From the NCBI RefSeq assembly GCF_900100155.1, contig NZ_FMTP01000003.1, positions 496,001-560,000 on the forward strand: a stretch of DNA of 64,000 bases, in the 5' to 3' direction. The stretch comes from Ancylobacter rudongensis. GTDB taxonomy: Bacteria; Pseudomonadota; Alphaproteobacteria; Rhizobiales; Xanthobacteraceae. This document shows, piece by piece, positions 1 to 9,403 of the stretch. Each line of letters opens with the position of its first letter. Position 1 is the first letter of the stretch. The notes beneath the pieces are model-generated. The model saw only the letters and a list, made by a program, of their open reading frames with translations, was not told where the DNA came from and did no database searches. The position numbers and the translations under genes are program-made.

Positions 1-32
1 CCTTCCAGCCGGCGGTGCGGGGCGGTGTTCAT
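1..32 (-). CDS. rdgB: RdgB/HAM1 non-canonical purine NTP pyrophosphatase, N-terminal fragment
   Basis: An ATG at 32-30 on the reverse strand overlaps the TGA of rph (ATGA), and reading runs off the left edge as [10 protein letters not shown]. Only ten codons are visible. The assignment rests on the rph-rdgB gene order usual in alphaproteobacteria and on the start resembling RdgB N-termini, which carry a short basic stretch before the IATHN motif. The family hydrolyses dITP and XTP to keep deaminated purines out of DNA. The identity is an inference; the overlapping start codon is seen directly. Confidence 0.5.
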   Translation of the reverse strand, partial: MNTAPHRRLE

Positions 33-742
33 GCGACAGCCAGCTTCTGCAGATCGACCAGCTTGGCGACGCCCTTGCGGGCGAGACCGAGCATGGCGTT
101 GAACTCGTCCTCGGAGAACGGCGTCTTCTCCGCCGTGCCCTGCACCTCGACGAAGCCGCCGGAGCCGGTCATGACGAAATTGACATCCGTGTGGGCCTCG
201 GAATCCTCGGCATAGTCGAGATCGAGCCGCGGCTCGCCATCGATGATGCCGCAGGAGACGGCGGCGAGATGATCGCGCAGCGGGATGGCGGGCAGCATGC
301 CGCGCGACTTCATCCAGCTCAGGCAGTCATGCAGCGCGACCCACGCCCCGGTGACGGCGGCGGTGCGGGTGCCGCCATCGGCCTGGATGACGTCGCAATC
401 CACCGTGATCTGCCGCTCGCCGAGCTTTTCCAGGTCGACCACGGCACGCAGCGAGCGGCCGATCAGGCGCTGGATTTCCTGGGTGCGGCCGGATTGCTTG
501 CCGGCGGCGGCCTCACGGCGGGTGCGGTCATGGGTGGCGCGCGGCAGCATGCCATATTCCGCCGTCACCCAGCCGCGCCCCTGGCCCTTGAGCCAGGGCG
601 GCAGGCGCTCTTCCAGCGTGGCGGCGACCAGCACATGGGTCTCGCCGAACTTCACCAGGCACGAGCCCTCGGCATGGCGCAGCACGCCGCGCTCGAAGCT
701 CACGGCACGCATCTCGTCGGGAAGGCGGCGGGAAGGGCGCAT
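29..742 (-). CDS. rph: Ribonuclease PH
   Basis: The 237-residue product matches the usual RNase PH length. This phosphorolytic 3'-5' exoribonuclease trims tRNA 3' ends using inorganic phosphate. Visible family features are the N-terminal RPxxRxxDExR-like stretch, Arg86 in SGRTQEI, the phosphate-binding GGTRT at 123-127 (Arg126), and Asp180/Asp186 near the [12 protein letters not shown] segment. The start at 742 is preceded by AGGAGA at good spacing; longer upstream reading frames lack family similarity. It is divergent from hrcA across about 215 bp and is followed by rdgB with a 4-nt overlap. Divergent rph/hrcA is common in this order of bacteria. Confidence 0.95.
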   Translation of the reverse strand: MRPSRRLPDEMRAVSFERGVLRHAEGSCLVKFGETHVLVAATLEERLPPWLKGQGRGWVTAEYGMLPRATHDRTRREAAAGKQSGRTQEIQRLIGRSLRAVVDLEKLGERQITVDCDVIQADGGTRTAAVTGAWVALHDCLSWMKSRGMLPAIPLRDHLAAVSCGIIDGEPRLDLDYAEDSEAHTDVNFVMTGSGGFVEVQGTAEKTPFSEDEFNAMLGLARKGVAKLVDLQKLAVA

Positions 743-957
743 GCGTGTGGTCTCCTGAACGGCGGGTGGCAGGGCATCCTGGCCTCGCCCTGTGGCCGGA
801 CCTTGTAAGGGTGGCGCGGGCCCGGTGCAATCGCCGGGCGCGGACTCTCCGTCCGGCGCCGGGCGGCGCTTCAGCCGCGCCGCTTGTACATGGCTGGCGA
901 ATACCGAGATAATAGCGGCCCATGAACGGGTAGACGACACAAGGGACAAGCCCGGCG

Positions 958-2058
958 ATGCCCCTCGATCCATTTCTGTCCGCCACCGCGCCCTCGCTTG
1001 CCCATCTCGACGAGCGCTCGCGCGAGATCTTCCGGCAGATCGTCGAAACCTATCTCGCCACCGGCGAGCCGGCGGGGTCGCGCAACATTTCGCGGCTTAT
1101 TCCGATGACGCTGTCGCCGGCCTCGGTGCGCAATGTGATGGCGGACCTTGAGGCCGCCGGCCTCATCTTCGCCCCCCATACCAGCGCCGGTCGGCTGCCG
1201 ACCGAGCGCGGGCTGCGCTTCTTCGTCGATGCGCTGCTGGAGATCGGCGACGTCTCGGAGGATGAGCGCAACTCGATCGAGACCCAGGTGCGCGCCGCCG
1301 CCCGCGCCCAGACCGTGGACGGGGTGCTGGCGGAAGCCTCCAACCTGCTTTCCGGCCTGTCGCGCGGCGCCGGCGTCGTCACGACAGGCAAGACCGATGT
1401 GCGGCTCAAGCATATCGAGTTCGTCCCGCTCGACGCCACCCGCGCGCTGCTGATCCTCGTTTCCGACGATGGCGAGGTGGAAAACCGGCTGGTGCCGCTG
1501 CCCAAGGGCCTGCCGCCCTCGGCGCTGGTGGAAGCGACCAATTTCCTCTCCTCGCTGACGCGCGGGCGCACGCTGACCGAACTGCGCGCCGAGGTGGAGC
1601 GCACGCTCGCCGCCCGCCGCGCCGAGCTCGACGAGGTGACGGCGCGGGTGGTGGAAAGCGGCATGGCCAGCTGGTCGGGCGGCGAGAAGGCCGATCGGCG
1701 GCTCATCGTGCGCGGGCAGACGCGGCTGCTGCAGGACCTGCGCGCGATCGAGGATCTGGAGCGGGTGCGCCTGCTGTTCGACGATCTCGACGCCAAGCAG
1801 GAAGTGGTCGATCTGCTCGGCCGGGCCGAGGACGCGCAGGGCCTGCGCATCTTCATCGGCTCGGAGAACAAGCTGTTCTCGCTGTCGGGCTCCTCCACCA
1901 TCGTCGCACCCTATCGCGACGGGCAGGGCAGGGTGGTCGGCGTGCTCGGGGTGATCGGCCCGACACGGCTCAACTATGCCCGCATCGTGCCGATGGTCGA
2001 CTTCACCGCCCGCGTCGTCAGCCGGGTTCTCGGCGGGCCGGGCACCGACGCGGCTTGA
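958..2058 (+). CDS. hrcA: Heat-inducible transcription repressor HrcA
   Basis: The 366-residue protein is of normal family length. The N-terminal winged helix (about 1-100) carries the characteristic segment around [16 protein letters not shown] and [16 protein letters not shown], and the rest is the GAF-like dimerisation domain. HrcA represses groESL and related heat-shock genes by binding CIRCE (TTAGCACTC-N9-GAGTGCTAA). I saw no CIRCE upstream of hrcA or grpE here, so these genes are probably not its targets. grpE follows 80 bp downstream on the same strand, giving a small chaperone and regulator cluster without dnaK or dnaJ in this window. Confidence 0.95.
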   Translation: MPLDPFLSATAPSLAHLDERSREIFRQIVETYLATGEPAGSRNISRLIPMTLSPASVRNVMADLEAAGLIFAPHTSAGRLPTERGLRFFVDALLEIGDVSEDERNSIETQVRAAARAQTVDGVLAEASNLLSGLSRGAGVVTTGKTDVRLKHIEFVPLDATRALLILVSDDGEVENRLVPLPKGLPPSALVEATNFLSSLTRGRTLTELRAEVERTLAARRAELDEVTARVVESGMASWSGGEKADRRLIVRGQTRLLQDLRAIEDLERVRLLFDDLDAKQEVVDLLGRAEDAQGLRIFIGSENKLFSLSGSSTIVAPYRDGQGRVVGVLGVIGPTRLNYARIVPMVDFTARVVSRVLGGPGTDAA

Positions 2059-2138
2059 TTTTTGCGCCGTCCGACCCGATATGGCGGGCGTCCGCGTGGC
2101 CCGATGCCGGGACAAATCCATTCTTCGACGAGGTATTC

Positions 2139-2759
2139 ATGAGCGACGAGAACCGCACTCCGGCTGACCAGCCCGAAATGGCCGATCAGACTGTCGACGC
2201 CGAGAACGGCGCTGCGGGCGCGCCGGACGACCTCGCCGCCGCCTTCGCCGCCGAGAAGGAGCGGCTGGAGGCCGAGATCGTCGCGCTCAAGGACAAGTTC
2301 CTGCGCGCCTTCGCCGAGGCCGACAATGTGCGCCGCCGCGCCGAGCGCGAGGTGGCGGATGCCAAGATTTATGGCATCACCGGCTTCGCCCGCGACGTTC
2401 TCACCGTAGCGGATGATTTCGAGCGCGCGCTGGGCGCCATCGACGCCGATGCCCGCGCCAAGGCCGACGGAACGCTGAAGACGCTGCTGGAGGGCATCGA
2501 CCTCACCGGGCGTGCCCTGGTGCAGGCGCTGACCAAGCATGGCGTGGCGCGGATCGAGGCGGAGGGCGCCAAGTTCGACCCGAACATGCATCAGGCGATG
2601 TTCGAGGTGCCCAATGCCGAGGTGCCGTCCGGCACCGTGGTCCAGGTCATCCAGCCCGGCTACAAGCTCGGCGAACGTGTGCTGCGCCCGGCGCTTGTCG
2701 GCGTGTCCAAGGGCGGCCCCAAGGCGCCGCCGGCGGACGCCCCGGCCGGCGAGGGCTGA
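2139..2759 (+). CDS. grpE: Nucleotide exchange factor GrpE
   Basis: The 206-residue cytosolic co-chaperone promotes ADP release from DnaK. An acidic, Gln-rich N-terminus (1-40) precedes the long dimerisation helix beginning [24 protein letters not shown]. The C-terminal beta domain has [14 protein letters not shown] and the [23 protein letters not shown] signature. The ATG at 2139 is preceded by CGAGG. An in-frame extension upstream is not GrpE-like. It follows hrcA on the same strand and ends 45 bp before a strong hairpin terminator. Confidence 0.95.
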   Translation: MSDENRTPADQPEMADQTVDAENGAAGAPDDLAAAFAAEKERLEAEIVALKDKFLRAFAEADNVRRRAEREVADAKIYGITGFARDVLTVADDFERALGAIDADARAKADGTLKTLLEGIDLTGRALVQALTKHGVARIEAEGAKFDPNMHQAMFEVPNAEVPSGTVVQVIQPGYKLGERVLRPALVGVSKGGPKAPPADAPAGEG

Positions 2760-2803
2760 GCGGCGGGCGCTCCGGCGTCCAACGCCCCCTCGAACGCGCG
2801 TAA

Positions 2804-2835
2804 AAAAGGGCCCTTGCGAGGGCCCTTTTCCTTTT
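2804..2835. terminator. Bidirectional intrinsic terminator between convergent genes
   Basis: A perfect 11-bp stem (AAAAGGGCCCT, 2804-2814, with AGGGCCCTTTT, 2819-2829) closes a TGCG tetraloop. It is flanked by an A-run on the left and T-rich sequence on the right, so it can end transcripts from grpE on one strand and from the exported-protein gene on the other. Confidence 0.9.
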
Positions 2836-2856
2836 GTCGGCTCATCGCGCCGGCGG

Positions 2857-3819
2857 TCAGCGCAGGGCGACCCCGTCGCGGAGCGCGCGCATGGCGGTAT
2901 AATCGGTGTCGAAATTCTCCGTCGGCGCCACCCCGACCATGCGGAGATAGCCGGTGCGGCCGAAGCTCAGCCACTGCGCCACCTTCACCGGCTTGCCGGT
3001 CTGCTGGTCCACCGCATTGGCGATCAGCTCGAAGCCGGGCTGGCCGCCGACGCGCAGCGGGCCGCCGCGCTCGATACGCAGTTCCTTGATCCCGGGCACG
3101 CTGGTGATCGCCCGCTTGGCCGCGGCCTCGCGCTCTTCTTCGCGAATCTCGCCTGGCCCGACGGCGACGATGAAGAAGGACTGGGTCTGCGGCGCCGCCT
3201 TGTCGGCCTCGCCCGCCTCGCCGGTTTCGGGCTTGGTGAGCAGGACGGCGCTGGCACCGATCACCTTCATCACCTTGTAGCCCTCGGTATCGCCGAGGGT
3301 GAAGGGCAGCTTGGCCAGCATCTCCTCGGTGCTCGGCGGGGCGCGGAAGACCACGGTCTTGAGCGCCTCCTCCACCTTGGCATCGGGATAGGTCGTGCTG
3401 GCGGCCTCGGGGAACTGCACCGTCACCATGCCGGTCTGCTCCTTGCCACCGGCGATCAGGATCCATTTCTTCAAGGTGCCGCCCTTGACGTCCTGGAAGC
3501 CCTTCAGCAACACCGCCGGCACGCCGTCGGCCAGCGCCACGTCGCGCCGCTGCTCCACTGTCACGCCCTGTTTCTTCAGCTCGTCCGACGCCAGGTTCGA
3601 CGTGATCTCGGCGAAAGCGGGCTTGGGCATCTCCAGCACGAGGATCGAGGCGCTGGCGGCGCGGTCCTGGAAGCCGGGCACGCCGGGCACCGGCACCATG
3701 CCCGCCGGCGGGACGATGCCGATCGTGCCGTCATTGGGAAAAACCGTCTGGGCAGAGGCGGGAAGACCGAGCACTGCCAGGGCAAAGGCGGCGGCGGCAA
3801 AGCGGGCAACAAGGCGCAT
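2857..3819 (-). CDS. Exported protein of unknown function
   Basis: I do not recognise a named family. The 320-residue product starts with a clear Sec signal peptide (MRLVARF, hydrophobic Ala/Leu core, ASA-Q cleavage near residue 23). The mature part is soluble and periplasmic, with mixed beta-like segments such as FVPNDGTIGIVPPAGM-type N-terminal sequence and a repeated pattern of lipoprotein-like domains without lipobox. The start at 3819 has AAGGA upstream; a longer frame to 3876 would overlap alkB and lacks a signal peptide at its own N-terminus. It lies 53 bp after alkB and may be the last gene of the coaA-alkB transcript. Confidence 0.75.
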   Translation of the reverse strand: MRLVARFAAAAFALAVLGLPASAQTVFPNDGTIGIVPPAGMVPVPGVPGFQDRAASASILVLEMPKPAFAEITSNLASDELKKQGVTVEQRRDVALADGVPAVLLKGFQDVKGGTLKKWILIAGGKEQTGMVTVQFPEAASTTYPDAKVEEALKTVVFRAPPSTEEMLAKLPFTLGDTEGYKVMKVIGASAVLLTKPETGEAGEADKAAPQTQSFFIVAVGPGEIREEEREAAAKRAITSVPGIKELRIERGGPLRVGGQPGFELIANAVDQQTGKPVKVAQWLSFGRTGYLRMVGVAPTENFDTDYTAMRALRDGVALR

Positions 3820-3872
3820 TCGCAATCCTTCGAGCTTAAGGAAGCCGTAACTTCGCCCTTTCTGCGGGTTCA

Positions 3873-4514
3873 TCAAGGCCGAATTTCGCCCGCCGGCGCC
3901 GCATGCACCCGCCGTAACGTCAGATTGATCCGCCCGGGCTGCTTGAGCAGTGTCGACGTACCGGGATAGATGCGGTCAATCCCGTGAAAGGCCAGCCGGG
4001 CCGGTCCCGCCAGCAGCAGCGCATCGCCCGAGGCGAGGCGGAGCGAGCGCGTCGGGTCCTTGCGCGCCGTGCCGCCGATGCGGAACAGCGCCGTGTCGCC
4101 CAGCGACAGCGACAGCACGGGGGCGGAGAACTCCTCCTCGTCGCGGTCCTGGTGCAGCCCCATGCGGGCCGTGGGGGCATACCAGTTGATCAGGCAGGCT
4201 TCAGGGGCCAGCGCCACGCCGGCGAGCGCGTCCCAGGCGCGGGTTAGCGCCGAGGGGAAGGGCGGCCAGGGCCGGCCGGTGTCGGGATGGGTCGGCTGAT
4301 AGCGATAGCCCGTCACGTCAGACACCCAGCCCAGCGGCCCGCAATTGGACATGCGGACAGAGAAGGGCTTTGCCGTGCGCGGCATAAGCGGGGTGAACAG
4401 TGGCGCCTCGATGAGGATCTGGCGCAGTTCCTCGGCCAGCGCCTCCTGAGCCGCGCGGTCGAGCCAGCCCGGCCAGTAGCGGCAGCCGGGCACGATGTCG
4501 ACCGAGGTCGACAT
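3873..4514 (-). CDS. alkB: AlkB-type 2-oxoglutarate/Fe(II) DNA dioxygenase
   Basis: The 213-residue enzyme oxidatively removes 1-methyladenine and 3-methylcytosine lesions from DNA or RNA. The iron facial triad is visible as His121 and Asp123 in GLHQD and His177 in AFHGIDR. The 2-oxoglutarate-binding arginines lie in RINLTLRR (195 and 201). The preceding NWYAP segment contains the conserved Asn-x-Tyr that contacts 2-oxoglutarate. The start codon abuts the stop codon of coaA with no gap, so the two are probably translated from one transcript. No Ada protein is nearby, so control by the adaptive response cannot be judged. Confidence 0.92.
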   Translation of the reverse strand: MSTSVDIVPGCRYWPGWLDRAAQEALAEELRQILIEAPLFTPLMPRTAKPFSVRMSNCGPLGWVSDVTGYRYQPTHPDTGRPWPPFPSALTRAWDALAGVALAPEACLINWYAPTARMGLHQDRDEEEFSAPVLSLSLGDTALFRIGGTARKDPTRSLRLASGDALLLAGPARLAFHGIDRIYPGTSTLLKQPGRINLTLRRVHAAPAGEIRP

Positions 4515-5474
4515 TTACAGCTTCCTCAGCGAAACCGCCTCGACCTCATGGTCGCCGCCCTTGCGCAGGATGAGGTCGGCCCGCTGGCGGGTGGGCAGGA
4601 TGTTTTCCTGCAAATTCAGCAGGTTGATAGAGCGCCAGATGGCGCGGGCGGTGGCGTCCGCCTCGGCAGCGGTGAGGCTGGAATAGCGGTGGAAATAGGC
4701 TTTCGGGTCGCGGAAGGCGGTCTCGCGCAGCCGCATGAAGCGCTCGACATACCAGCGCTCCAGGATCGTCTCGTCGGCGTCGATATAGACCTTGAAGTCG
4801 AAGAAGTCGGAGACGAAGGGGATGCCCTTGCCGTCCTTGGGCGGGCGGCTGGTCTGCAGCACGTTCAGCCCTTCGACGATGAGGATGTCCGGCTGGTCGA
4901 CCTCCACCGTGAGGTTCGGCGTCACGTCATAGTCGAAATGGCTGTAGACCGGCGCCCGCACCGGCCGGCGACCGGCCTTGATGTCGGTGAGGAAATGCAG
5001 CAGCGCCGGCAAATCGTAGCTCTCGGGGAAACCCTTGCGCCCCATCAGCCCTTCGCGTTCCAGAATGGCGTTGGGCAGCAGGAAGCCGTCGGTGGTGACG
5101 AGCGCCACTTTCGGCGTGTTGGGCCAGCGGGCCAGCAGCGCCTGCAGCACGCGCGCGGTGGTGGACTTGCCCACCGCCACCGAGCCGGCGACGCCGATGA
5201 TATAGGGCATCTTGCCGTTCTGCTCGGGCCCGAGAAACTTCTGCATCTGCCGGAACAGCTTCTGCGTCGCGCCGACATAGATCGACAGCAAACGCGAAAG
5301 CGGCAGGTAGATCTCTTCGATTTCGGGGGTCGACAGCCGGTCGTTGAAACCCTGCAGGCGCTGGATTTCGTCCGTCTTCAGCGGCTGGGGGGTGTCGGCA
5401 CGCAAAGCCGCCCATTCGGCGCGGCTGAAATTACGGAAGGGCGAGAGCCCCGCCCCGTCGAGCTTCAGGTCCAT
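4515..5474 (-). CDS. coaA: Pantothenate kinase, type I
   Basis: The 319-residue CoaA phosphorylates pantothenate with ATP, the committed step of coenzyme A synthesis. The P-loop [11 protein letters not shown] is at 94-104, followed by [17 protein letters not shown] and the SHFDYD segment of the pantothenate site. The length fits the prokaryotic P-loop type rather than CoaX. It lies 132 bp downstream of hisE on the same strand, a gene order common in Hyphomicrobiales, and is followed without a gap by alkB. Confidence 0.96.
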   Translation of the reverse strand: MDLKLDGAGLSPFRNFSRAEWAALRADTPQPLKTDEIQRLQGFNDRLSTPEIEEIYLPLSRLLSIYVGATQKLFRQMQKFLGPEQNGKMPYIIGVAGSVAVGKSTTARVLQALLARWPNTPKVALVTTDGFLLPNAILEREGLMGRKGFPESYDLPALLHFLTDIKAGRRPVRAPVYSHFDYDVTPNLTVEVDQPDILIVEGLNVLQTSRPPKDGKGIPFVSDFFDFKVYIDADETILERWYVERFMRLRETAFRDPKAYFHRYSSLTAAEADATARAIWRSINLLNLQENILPTRQRADLILRKGGDHEVEAVSLRKL

Positions 5475-5606
5475 GGCAGCGTTTCCCGGCTCGCCCGGAC
5501 ATTCAAAGCGCCAGGCGTTGGTCGACCGTATACCACTAAAGGAGGAGACGTGATACCGCCCGCGCGAGACCCGGGAGCCGCGCCGAGCGCGATCGTCGCG
5601 GCGCCC

Positions 5607-5942
5607 TCAGCCCTTGGGGCGGGACGCCTTTTCCTCCAGGCCGGACTGGTTCGTCCGGCGGCCGAGCTCCGCATACACGTCATCCAGCGACACGCCGCGT
5701 GCCTGAAGCAGCACGGCCAGATGGTAGAGAAGATCGGCGGTTTCGGAAATGACCGCTTTGGTATCGGTGCCGACGGCGGCGAGCGCCGTCTCCACCGCTT
5801 CCTCGCCGAGCTTCTGGGCGCATTTGGCGACGCCCTTGGCGATGAGGGTGCGGGTATAGGAGGCCTCGCCCTCCGCCGCCGCGCGGGCGGCGACGATGGC
5901 GGCGAGGTCTTCCAGCGTCACGCGGCTGGATGCTTCGCTCAT
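5607..5942 (-). CDS. hisE: Phosphoribosyl-ATP pyrophosphatase
   Basis: The 111-residue all-alpha MazG-like enzyme hydrolyses phosphoribosyl-ATP to phosphoribosyl-AMP, step 2 of histidine synthesis. The signature [17 protein letters not shown] with its acidic metal ligands and the [14 protein letters not shown] helix are both present. It is a stand-alone HisE, not fused to HisI. Its ATG overlaps the hisF TGA by 4 nt, and it is the last his gene of this operon. Confidence 0.95.
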   Translation of the reverse strand: MSEASSRVTLEDLAAIVAARAAAEGEASYTRTLIAKGVAKCAQKLGEEAVETALAAVGTDTKAVISETADLLYHLAVLLQARGVSLDDVYAELGRRTNQSGLEEKASRPKG

Positions 5943-6739
5943 CGGCCCGCCTCCTCAATGTCCCCACCATGCAGGCGGACGGGAAGCCCGGCCGCGCCGA
6001 GGGCTTCCTTCGCGGCGCCGATGGTGAAGGTGCCGAAATGGAAGATCGAGGCCGCCAGCACCGCCGAAGCGCCGCCCTCGCGAATGCCGTCGACGAGGTG
6101 ATCGAGCGTTCCGACCCCGCCCGAGGCGATAACCGGCACCTTCACCGCGTCGGAAATGGCGCGGGTCAGCTTGAGGTCAAAGCCCTCGCCGGTGCCGTCG
6201 CGATCCATCGAGGTGAGCAGGATTTCGCCGGCGCCCAGCGCGACGACCTCCTTCGCGTACGCGATGGCGTCGATGCCGGTGCGGTTGCGCCCGCCATGGG
6301 TGAAGATCTCCCAGCGGTCGGGCTCGCCCTCGGCGGACACCTTCTTGGCGTCGATGGCGACGACGATGCACTGCTCGCCGAACTTCTCCGCCGCCTCGCG
6401 CACGAAGTCCCGCCGGTTCACCGCCGCCGTGTTGATCGACACCTTGTCGGCGCCGGCATTCAGCAGCGCGCGGATGTCCTCCACCGTGCGCACGCCGCCG
6501 CCGACGGTGAGCGGCATGAAGCACTGCTCGGCGGTGCGGCTCACCACATCGATCAGCGTGCTGCGGGCCTCGACGCTGGCGGTGATGTCGAGGAAGCACA
6601 ATTCGTCGGCGCCGGCCGCGTCATAGGCCTTGGCCGCCTCGACGGGATCGCCGGCATCGCGCAGATCGACGAACTTCACGCCCTTGACGACGCGGCCGTC
6701 CTTCACGTCGAGGCAGGGGATGACGCGAACCTTGAGCAT
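5939..6739 (-). CDS. hisF: Imidazole glycerol phosphate synthase, cyclase subunit HisF
   Basis: The 266-residue TIM barrel uses ammonia delivered by HisH to make imidazole glycerol phosphate and AICAR. The catalytic Asp11 is in PCLDV, and the second catalytic aspartate is in VVAIDAKK. Phosphate-binding loops [10 protein letters not shown] and [10 protein letters not shown] are clear. I chose the ATG at 6739 because GAGG lies 5 nt upstream and the family begins [12 protein letters not shown]. An ATG at 6763 overlaps the hisA stop and would add eight residues but has no ribosome-binding site. Confidence 0.93.
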   Translation of the reverse strand: MLKVRVIPCLDVKDGRVVKGVKFVDLRDAGDPVEAAKAYDAAGADELCFLDITASVEARSTLIDVVSRTAEQCFMPLTVGGGVRTVEDIRALLNAGADKVSINTAAVNRRDFVREAAEKFGEQCIVVAIDAKKVSAEGEPDRWEIFTHGGRNRTGIDAIAYAKEVVALGAGEILLTSMDRDGTGEGFDLKLTRAISDAVKVPVIASGGVGTLDHLVDGIREGGASAVLAASIFHFGTFTIGAAKEALGAAGLPVRLHGGDIEEAGR

Positions 6740-6759
6740 GGACGCCTCGCCTTTTCCGC

Positions 6760-7494
6760 TCATGCCGGCAGGCCGGCGACCAGCGCCAGCGCCGCGCGGG
6801 GATCCAGCCGGCCGTCATAGAGCGCGCGGCCGGTGATGGCGCCTTCCAGCTTCGCCGCGCGCGGCGCGAGCAGCGCCGTCACGTCGTCCATCGAGGCGAG
6901 CCCGCCCGAGGCGATGACCGGAATGGAGATGGCGTCGGCAAGGGCGATGGTGGCGTCGAGATTGAGCCCCTTCAGCAGGCCGTCGCGGGCGATGTCGGTG
7001 TAGATGATGGCGGAAACGCCGGCATCCTCGAAGCGCTGCGCCAGCTCCAGCGCCGTGAGGTCCGAGGTCTCGGCCCAGCCTTCCACCGCCACGCGCCCGT
7101 CCTTGGCGTCCAGCCCCACCGCGACGCGGCCGGGGAAGCGGCGCGCCGCTTGCCTGACGAAGGCCGGGTCGCGCACCGCCGCCGTGCCGAGGATGACGCG
7201 GGTGATGCCCTTTTCCAGCCAGTCCTCGACCCGCGCGATATCGCGAATACCGCCGCCAAGCTGCACCGGCATGCCGACCGCTTCGAGAATGCGCTCCACC
7301 GCAGCCGCATTCACCGGCTGGCCGGCGAAGGCGCCGTCGAGATCGACGATGTGCAAATAGCGGAAGCCCTGTGCCTCGAACTGCGCCGCCTGCTGGGCGG
7401 GGTCATGGTTGAAAATGGTGGCGCGTGCCATGTCGCCCTGCTGCAGGCGCACGCATTTGCCGTCCTTGAGATCGATGGCGGGAAAGAGGATCAC
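6760..7494 (-). CDS. hisA: ProFAR isomerase
   Basis: HisA (244 residues, TIM barrel) converts ProFAR to PRFAR, the fourth step of histidine synthesis. It starts with GTG at 7494, overlapping the hisH stop as GTGA, and reads [18 protein letters not shown]. Catalytic aspartates are Asp8 in PAIDLKDG and the one in YTDIARDG. The phosphate loops QLGGGIR and ASGGLAS are the expected half-barrel pair. A longer open frame upstream (to 8247) runs out of frame through hisH and is a shadow. Confidence 0.95.
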   Translation of the reverse strand: MILFPAIDLKDGKCVRLQQGDMARATIFNHDPAQQAAQFEAQGFRYLHIVDLDGAFAGQPVNAAAVERILEAVGMPVQLGGGIRDIARVEDWLEKGITRVILGTAAVRDPAFVRQAARRFPGRVAVGLDAKDGRVAVEGWAETSDLTALELAQRFEDAGVSAIIYTDIARDGLLKGLNLDATIALADAISIPVIASGGLASMDDVTALLAPRAAKLEGAITGRALYDGRLDPRAALALVAGLPA

Positions 7495-8153
7495 GGCGCC
7501 CACTTCAGGAAATTGGCGAGAAGGGCGAGGCCGAGGCGCTGGCTCTTCTCGGGATGGAACTGCGTTCCGGCGAGGTTGTCGCGGCCGACCATGGCGGTGA
7601 CAGTACCGCCATAAGAGGTGGTCGCGATCACATCGTCCGCACGCGCGGCGTTGAGATGATAGGAATGGACGAAATAGGCGTCGAGCCCGTCCTCGCCGGT
7701 GGGAATACCCTCCAGGATCGGGTGCGGGCGCGCCACATCGAGCGAGTTCCAGCCCATATGCGGGATCTTGAGCGTGGGATCGCGCGGCTCGATCTTGACC
7801 ACCTCGCCCTCGATCCAGCCAAGGCCGGCGGTGTCGCCATGCTCGCGGCCGCGCGTCGCCATCAGTTGCAGGCCGACGCAGATGCCGAGAAAGGGCTGGC
7901 CGCGCGTCATCACCGCCTCGGTCAGCGCCTCCACCATCCCCGGCACGGCGTCGAGCCCGCGCCGGCAATCGGCATAGGCGCCGACGCCCGGCAGCACGAT
8001 GCGGTCGGCGCGGCGTACCACGTCGGGGTCGGCCGTCACCAGCACGCTCTTGCCGCTGCCGCCTTCGCGCGCGGCGCGCTCCAGCGCCTTGCCAGCGGAA
8101 TGGAGATTGCCGGAGCCATAGTCGATCAGGACGACGGGCGCGGGGGGGATCAT
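7491..8153 (-). CDS. hisH: Imidazole glycerol phosphate synthase, glutaminase subunit HisH
   Basis: This class-I glutamine amidotransferase (220 residues) supplies ammonia to HisF. The nucleophile Cys92 is in LGICVGLQ, and the His200/Glu202 pair is in TQFHPEKS. The oxyanion segment LPGVGAY is intact. Overlaps of 4 nt at both ends (DUF2628 gene upstream, hisA downstream) indicate translational coupling in the his operon. Confidence 0.96.
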   Translation of the reverse strand: MIPPAPVVLIDYGSGNLHSAGKALERAAREGGSGKSVLVTADPDVVRRADRIVLPGVGAYADCRRGLDAVPGMVEALTEAVMTRGQPFLGICVGLQLMATRGREHGDTAGLGWIEGEVVKIEPRDPTLKIPHMGWNSLDVARPHPILEGIPTGEDGLDAYFVHSYHLNAARADDVIATTSYGGTVTAMVGRDNLAGTQFHPEKSQRLGLALLANFLKWAP

Positions 8154-8647
8154 CGGGCGGCCTCCGGGAACAGGCCCAGCACGCCGGCCTGCGCCGGCCG
8201 CGCCGCAGCGTTGATGCGGGCGCCGCCCACGGGGGGCAGCGGAACACGGGCGACGGCTATGTCGCCGAGCCGGGCATCGAAATAGCGCTGCTCGGCGGCC
8301 TCCAGCTTCGGTGCCACCACGCAGCCGGCCTCCTCAAAGCCCTTGCCGAGCAGCTTGGCCCGGCGCAGCCCCGGCAGGCCGACCGCCACCGCGATATTGG
8401 CCACCAGCAGCAGGGCGAAGGCCCGGTCGGGAAGGTCGAGCGTGAGAATCGCCGCGATCACCGCACCCTGCGCCAGCACATAGACAATGAACGCCAGCCA
8501 GAGGCGGTGGCGCAGCAGCACCAGCGGGGCGAGCAGCAGCGCGCTCCAGGACAGGCGTTCGGGCACGAAGACGAAGCCGTCCGCCCAGGCGAGGGTGGTG
8601 TGCCGCTCGCCGTCCTCGTCAGGCTCGAAGACCGTCCAGACCGTCAT
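8150..8647 (-). CDS. DUF2628-family membrane protein in the his operon
   Basis: The 165-residue protein starts TVWTVFEPD and has two or three hydrophobic segments (about 32-46, 50-70, 77-95), followed by a soluble, partly basic C-terminal tail. The N-terminal charged stretch before the membrane segments fits DUF2628, a family often found between hisB and hisH in Hyphomicrobiales. No function is established and no catalytic motif is visible. It is 18 bp after hisB and overlaps hisH by 4 nt, so it is made together with the histidine enzymes. Confidence 0.8.
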   Translation of the reverse strand: MTVWTVFEPDEDGERHTTLAWADGFVFVPERLSWSALLLAPLVLLRHRLWLAFIVYVLAQGAVIAAILTLDLPDRAFALLLVANIAVAVGLPGLRRAKLLGKGFEEAGCVVAPKLEAAEQRYFDARLGDIAVARVPLPPVGGARINAAARPAQAGVLGLFPEAAR

Positions 8648-8665
8648 GACTTCTCCAGCCCCGGT

Positions 8666-9259
8666 TCAGCCGCCAAGGCTGCCCTTGGTGGACGGGATTT
8701 CCCCCGCTGCCGCCGGATCGATGGCCACCGCCGCCCGCAGCGCCCGCGCCAGCCCCTTGAAGCAGCTCTCGGCAATATGGTGCGCGTTGGCGCCGTAGAG
8801 AGTCTCGACATGCAGGGTCAGCCCCGCATTCATCGCGAAGGCCTGGAAGAACTCGCGCACCAGTTCGGTGTCGAACTCGCCGATCTTCGCCACCGCGAAT
8901 TCGGTGCGGAACACCAGGAAGGGCCGGCCGGAAATGTCGAGCGCGACGCGGGTCAGCGTCTCGTCCATCGGTAAATGCAGGCTGGCATAGCGGGTGACGC
9001 CGCGCATGTCGCCCAGCGCCGCCTTCACCGCCTGGCCGAGCGCGATGCCGACATCCTCCACCGTGTGGTGGAAATCGATGTGCAGGTCGCCCTTGGCCTC
9101 GATCTCCATGTCGATGCGCGAATGGCGGGCCAGAAGATCCAGCATATGGTCGAAAAAGCCCACCCCGGTCGCGATCGTGCCCTTCCCCGTGCCGTCGAGG
9201 TCGACGGAGAGGCGGATCTGCGTTTCCTTGGTGGCGCGGGTGATGCTGGCCGTGCGCAT
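8666..9259 (-). CDS. hisB: Imidazoleglycerol-phosphate dehydratase
   Basis: HisB (197 residues, monofunctional form) dehydrates imidazole glycerol phosphate in the sixth histidine step. The Mn ligands are in the repeated histidine motifs: [24 protein letters not shown] and the later [11 protein letters not shown]. There is no fused histidinol phosphatase. It is the first gene of the operon. The 145-bp region up to the divergent MFS gene at 9404 must hold its promoter, although I see no convincing -35/-10 pair. Confidence 0.96.
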   Translation of the reverse strand: MRTASITRATKETQIRLSVDLDGTGKGTIATGVGFFDHMLDLLARHSRIDMEIEAKGDLHIDFHHTVEDVGIALGQAVKAALGDMRGVTRYASLHLPMDETLTRVALDISGRPFLVFRTEFAVAKIGEFDTELVREFFQAFAMNAGLTLHVETLYGANAHHIAESCFKGLARALRAAVAIDPAAAGEIPSTKGSLGG

Positions 9260-9403
9260 GGCGAGGGGCTCCCGGAAAGAGCGCGCGTCTTAGCAGCTAA
9301 AGTGTTGCGAGGCCATATGCCCAGCCTTTCCCGCCGTGCAAGGCTGGCGCGCGGTAAGAAACGCCGTCATCATTCCGGTCTCCGCGCATGGGAGCATCTC
9401 TTG

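Noticed and set aside
743-957. Search for a CIRCE element upstream of hrcA
   Set aside because: No TTAGCACTC-N9-GAGTGCTAA-like repeat is present in this gap or before grpE.
6740-6763. HisF start at 6763
   Set aside because: It overlaps the hisA stop as many genes here do, but it has no ribosome site, and the family start with GAGG upstream is at 6739. It cannot be fully excluded.
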